From Shinella sp032095155 (lineage in GTDB: Bacteria > Pseudomonadota > Alphaproteobacteria > Rhizobiales > Rhizobiaceae), in assembly GCF_049199905.1 (NCBI RefSeq), contig NZ_JBLZPK010000048.1, positions 62,001 through 126,000 on the forward strand: a stretch of 64,000 nt of DNA, written 5' to 3'. The translations under genes and the position numbers were made by a program. Below, piece by piece: positions 61,728 to 64,000 of this stretch. Positions within the stretch are counted from its first letter, which is position 1. Each line of letters starts with the position of its first letter. Under the pieces are notes generated by a model. That model was not told the origin of the DNA. It ran no database searches and was given only the letters and a program-made list of their open reading frames with translations.

Positions 61728-63275
61728 TCAGTGCTCCCTGAAAGCCAATGTCAAAATTTTGTCCTCGCTCATCTCCACGCGTTCAAGGATGCCGGCGAGC
61801 CGGCCCTTCGACAGGACCGCGACGCGGTCGCAAAGCGCGAGAATTTCCGGCACCTCGGACGAGGCCATGATGACCGTCAGCCCTTGCTCGGCGGCTTGAG
61901 CGATGATGGTGTAAAGATCAGCCTTCGCACCCACGTCCACGCCATGTGTTGGCTCATCGAGAAGCAAAAGCTGCGGCTCGGCCATGAGTGCCCTGGCAAA
62001 AATGACCTTCTGTTGATTGCCTCCCGAGAGCGTCGAGATCGGTTGCATGTCGGTGGCCATGCGTATCCCGAGGCTCCTGGCGAAGGCCCCCATGCGACCC
62101 GCCTCTCCGCTGCGATCTGAAAAGACGCGACCGGCGAAGCGCCGCAAGCTCGAAATCGCGCCGTTGTCACGCACGGAATGCTGCGGGAGAATGCCCGCCG
62201 TCTTGCGCCCCTCCGGCACCAGGGCCACACCGCTCTTCACCGCATCACTCGGGTCTCGCGGCGCGAAGCGCTGCTGATTGAGCGTGAGCTGTCCCGATTT
62301 TACGGGGCGAACGCCATGGATCACGTCGAGCAGTTCGGTACGCCCTGCCCCGACAAGGCCGAACAAGCCAAGGACCTCGCCTCGCCGCACGTCCAGGCTG
62401 ATATCCTTAAGGTGCGCACCATCAGAGACGTTCTTGAGCGAAAGCGCGACGGCGCTCTCATCGATGGCGCGCGGTTTGTAATCGTAGATTGCCGGCTTGC
62501 CGGTCATGTCTGCGATCAACTGCTCCCGGCTCGTTTGCGTCGGTCTGCGCTCACTGACGATGGCGCCGTTGCGCAGAACCACCAGCCGGTCGCAGAGGCC
62601 GAGTGCTTCTTCCAGACGATGCGTGATGAAGATGATCGCCGTACCGGCTTCCCGCGCATTGCGGACATAGGAGAAGAAGCTTTCCACCTCATGTGGGGTC
62701 AGAGAGGAGGTCGGTTCGTCGAGAATCAGCAGGCGCGGCTGCCGTCCCGCCGCCTTGGCGATCTCGATCAACTGCTGCTCGCCTGCGCGAAGCCCGCTCG
62801 CTTCCTGCGCCGGATCAAGGCCGCCCGCCCCTACCCTTTCCAGCAAGGCCTTTGAGGAGGCACACATCAATGCCTTATCGACAAAGCCGAACGGCGTGCG
62901 TGGAAAGCGCCCGAGATAGAGATTTTCTGCCACGGACAATGCGCCGACAACCGAAAGCTCCTGGTGGACGAAGCTGATGCCCGCCGCAATGCCATCACCG
63001 ACATTGCTGAAACGCACGGTCTCGCCGGCAAGGTCGATCGTGCCGGAATCGGCAGTGAGTCCGCCGGACAGGATGTGCATCAGCGTCGATTTGCCTGCAC
63101 CGTTTTCACCAAGCAATCCGATAACCTCGCCCGGATAGAGATCGAGGTCGACGGAATGCAGCACCGCATTGCCGGAAAAGGCCTTCGCAACCGCACGGGC
63201 GCGAACGAGCGGCTCGCGGCCATCGTGACCGGCGCGAGGCGCGCCGGTCGTGGTTTCGGCAATCTTACTTGGCAT
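61728..63275 (-). CDS. sugar ABC transporter ATPase (RbsA/MglA-like)
   Basis: 515 residues with two cassettes. First: GENGAGKST (about 55-63), LRAGEQQLIEIAKA, LLILDEPTSSLT. Second: GLVGAGRTE, LSGGNQQKVIFARAL, LLLLDEPTHGVDVG. This is the monosaccharide-importer class. The start overlaps the binding-protein stop by 11 bases. The matching permease is not in this stretch and is presumably upstream of the window edge. Confidence 0.93.
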   Translation of the reverse strand: MPSKIAETTTGAPRAGHDGREPLVRARAVAKAFSGNAVLHSVDLDLYPGEVIGLLGENGAGKSTLMHILSGGLTADSGTIDLAGETVRFSNVGDGIAAGISFVHQELSVVGALSVAENLYLGRFPRTPFGFVDKALMCASSKALLERVGAGGLDPAQEASGLRAGEQQLIEIAKAAGRQPRLLILDEPTSSLTPHEVESFFSYVRNAREAGTAIIFITHRLEEALGLCDRLVVLRNGAIVSERRPTQTSREQLIADMTGKPAIYDYKPRAIDESAVALSLKNVSDGAHLKDISLDVRRGEVLGLFGLVGAGRTELLDVIHGVRPVKSGQLTLNQQRFAPRDPSDAVKSGVALVPEGRKTAGILPQHSVRDNGAISSLRRFAGRVFSDRSGEAGRMGAFARSLGIRMATDMQPISTLSGGNQQKVIFARALMAEPQLLLLDEPTHGVDVGAKADLYTIIAQAAEQGLTVIMASSEVPEILALCDRVAVLSKGRLAGILERVEMSEDKILTLAFREH

Positions 63276-64000
63276 CGGCGGGGGTCAGCAGGTTACCAAC
63301 AACCGGGATGACCTTGGCCGGCGGCTCCTTGCCGGCAACGAGATAGTTGTAGAGCATGACGCTGGCATCGAGCGCCTGCTGGTAGGGCGCCTGGTCGAGA
63401 AGGCCTACCATCTCACCGGTCTTCAGATACTGCATGTTGTCAGGCGTATGGTCGAAACCGATGACGCCGACCTTGCCGGTGAGGCCGAGATCCTTGACGG
63501 CCTTTGCCGCGCCGAACGGGCCACCTGCCGTGACATAGACCATCGAAAGATCCGGATTGGACGTCATCATGTCCTGAACAAGCGAATAGGCCTCTTCCGC
63601 CTTGTCCTTGTTCTCGAACGGGCCGACGATCTGGATGTCGGGCGTATTGGCCTTGAGATAATCGACCGCACCGTTCATGCGCTGGGTGTGCTGCGTGGCG
63701 CCGAAGTAGCCGGTGATCACGCCGAGCTTGCCCTTGCCGTTCATCTTTTCCTGAATGAACCTACCGATCTGCTCGCCGGCCGATGTCGCGTCCTGGCCGA
63801 TGAAGGCGAGGCGTTCGGAGGGGGCGGCCCCTTCCGCGACGATGTTGAAGACCGGCACACCGGCTTCCGTCGCCTCGTTGATGATGCGGGCCGTGCCGTC
63901 GAAGATCGGAACGACGACGATGCCGTTATACTGCTTGGCCAGCGCGCCTTCGATGCCGGCGACAACCGCTTCGGCCGAAAGCTCGTTGCCGAGATCAACG
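63265..64000 (-). CDS. sugar ABC transporter substrate-binding protein (RbsB-like), partial
   Basis: The gene runs off the right edge: the frame is open through 64000 on the minus strand (VDLGNELSAEAVVAGIEGAL at the edge), so its signal peptide is not visible. The visible ~245 residues are the family-4 periplasmic-binding fold: GIVVVPIFDGTARIINEATEAGVPVFN, IGQDATSAGEQIG, GKLGVITGYFGATQHTQRMNG and GVIGFDHTPDNMQYL. It heads the operon binding protein-ATPase-FAH enzyme. Confidence 0.92.
   Translation of the reverse strand, partial: VDLGNELSAEAVVAGIEGALAKQYNGIVVVPIFDGTARIINEATEAGVPVFNIVAEGAAPSERLAFIGQDATSAGEQIGRFIQEKMNGKGKLGVITGYFGATQHTQRMNGAVDYLKANTPDIQIVGPFENKDKAEEAYSLVQDMMTSNPDLSMVYVTAGGPFGAAKAVKDLGLTGKVGVIGFDHTPDNMQYLKTGEMVGLLDQAPYQQALDASVMLYNYLVAGKEPPAKVIPVVGNLLTPADAK

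Noticed and set aside
1..64000. tRNA, rRNA, CRISPR arrays, replication origin
   Set aside because: Looked for while reading; no cloverleaf with conserved arms, no regularly spaced repeats, and no repABC-type genes were seen. A tRNA scan would be decisive.

Overview
The window looks like part of a large replicon (chromid, megaplasmid or chromosome) of a member of the Rhizobiaceae. The support is high-GC coding sequence, a rhizobial-type flagellin, a chemoreceptor ending in a CheR/CheB-docking pentapeptide, EcfG-type stress promoters, dnaE2/dinB remnants of rhizobial type, and many ABC importers of sugar, peptide and polyamine type. Genus cannot be fixed by eye. There is one assembly gap (120 N, 44159-44278). 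I see no rRNA, tRNA, CRISPR array or intact insertion sequence.

Layout. 0-3.6 kb: 3' end of a DNA alkylation repair gene, a small conserved protein, a decayed 3'-5' exonuclease, and a methyl-accepting chemotaxis protein. 4.1-8.7 kb: a three-gene cyclic-di-GMP unit made of two membrane GGDEF-EAL proteins around a small periplasmic protein; one has an intact EAL site, the other an intact GGDEF site. 8.7-20.2 kb: a LysR regulator divergent from lysA, two small unknown genes, a complete peptide ABC importer, a cytoplasmic YkuD-type protein and a D-aminopeptidase. Together they read as a salvage route for D-amino-acid or diaminopimelate-containing (peptidoglycan) peptides. 21.2-27.5 kb: a general-stress island (YflT-like protein, periplasmic PepSY-like protein, 25-residue membrane peptide, membrane protein, esterase, YciF-type ferritin-like protein, large catalase) with three GGAAC-N17-GTT promoters. 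28.2-34.8 kb: a degraded segment with an orphan flagellin, dnaE2 and dinB fragments, exonuclease III, a broken aldehyde dehydrogenase and two diverged copies of a ~140-bp repeat.

34.8-48.8 kb: a catabolic cluster. The minus-strand operon runs from a sugar-type binding protein through a permease-ATPase fusion, a second permease, an M20 deacetylase, an MBL-fold hydrolase, an SDR, a GMC oxidoreductase, RidA and a FAH-family dehydratase to the broken aldehyde dehydrogenase. Divergent from it are an IclR regulator, a D-amino-acid deaminase-like PLP enzyme and a mutarotase-like protein. A perfect 9-bp inverted repeat lies between the two arms. 49.3-59.0 kb: a second carbohydrate system (SDR, xylose-isomerase-like isomerase, archaeal-type triosephosphate-isomerase homologue, YjbQ, FGGY kinase), a convergent LysR regulator, and a PotDABC-type importer. 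The two plus-strand operons carry a near-identical 33-bp promoter-region motif and are probably controlled together. 59.0-60.6 kb is mostly non-coding debris with an IS66-type orfA remnant. 60.6-64.0 kb: a sugar ABC binding protein and ATPase followed by a close paralogue of the FAH-family enzyme at 34.8 kb.

The parts most likely to repay attention are the peptide-salvage island, the 49-59 kb kinase/isomerase/YjbQ pathway with its shared operator, the RidA/deaminase/FAH catabolic cluster, and the complementary GGDEF-EAL pair.
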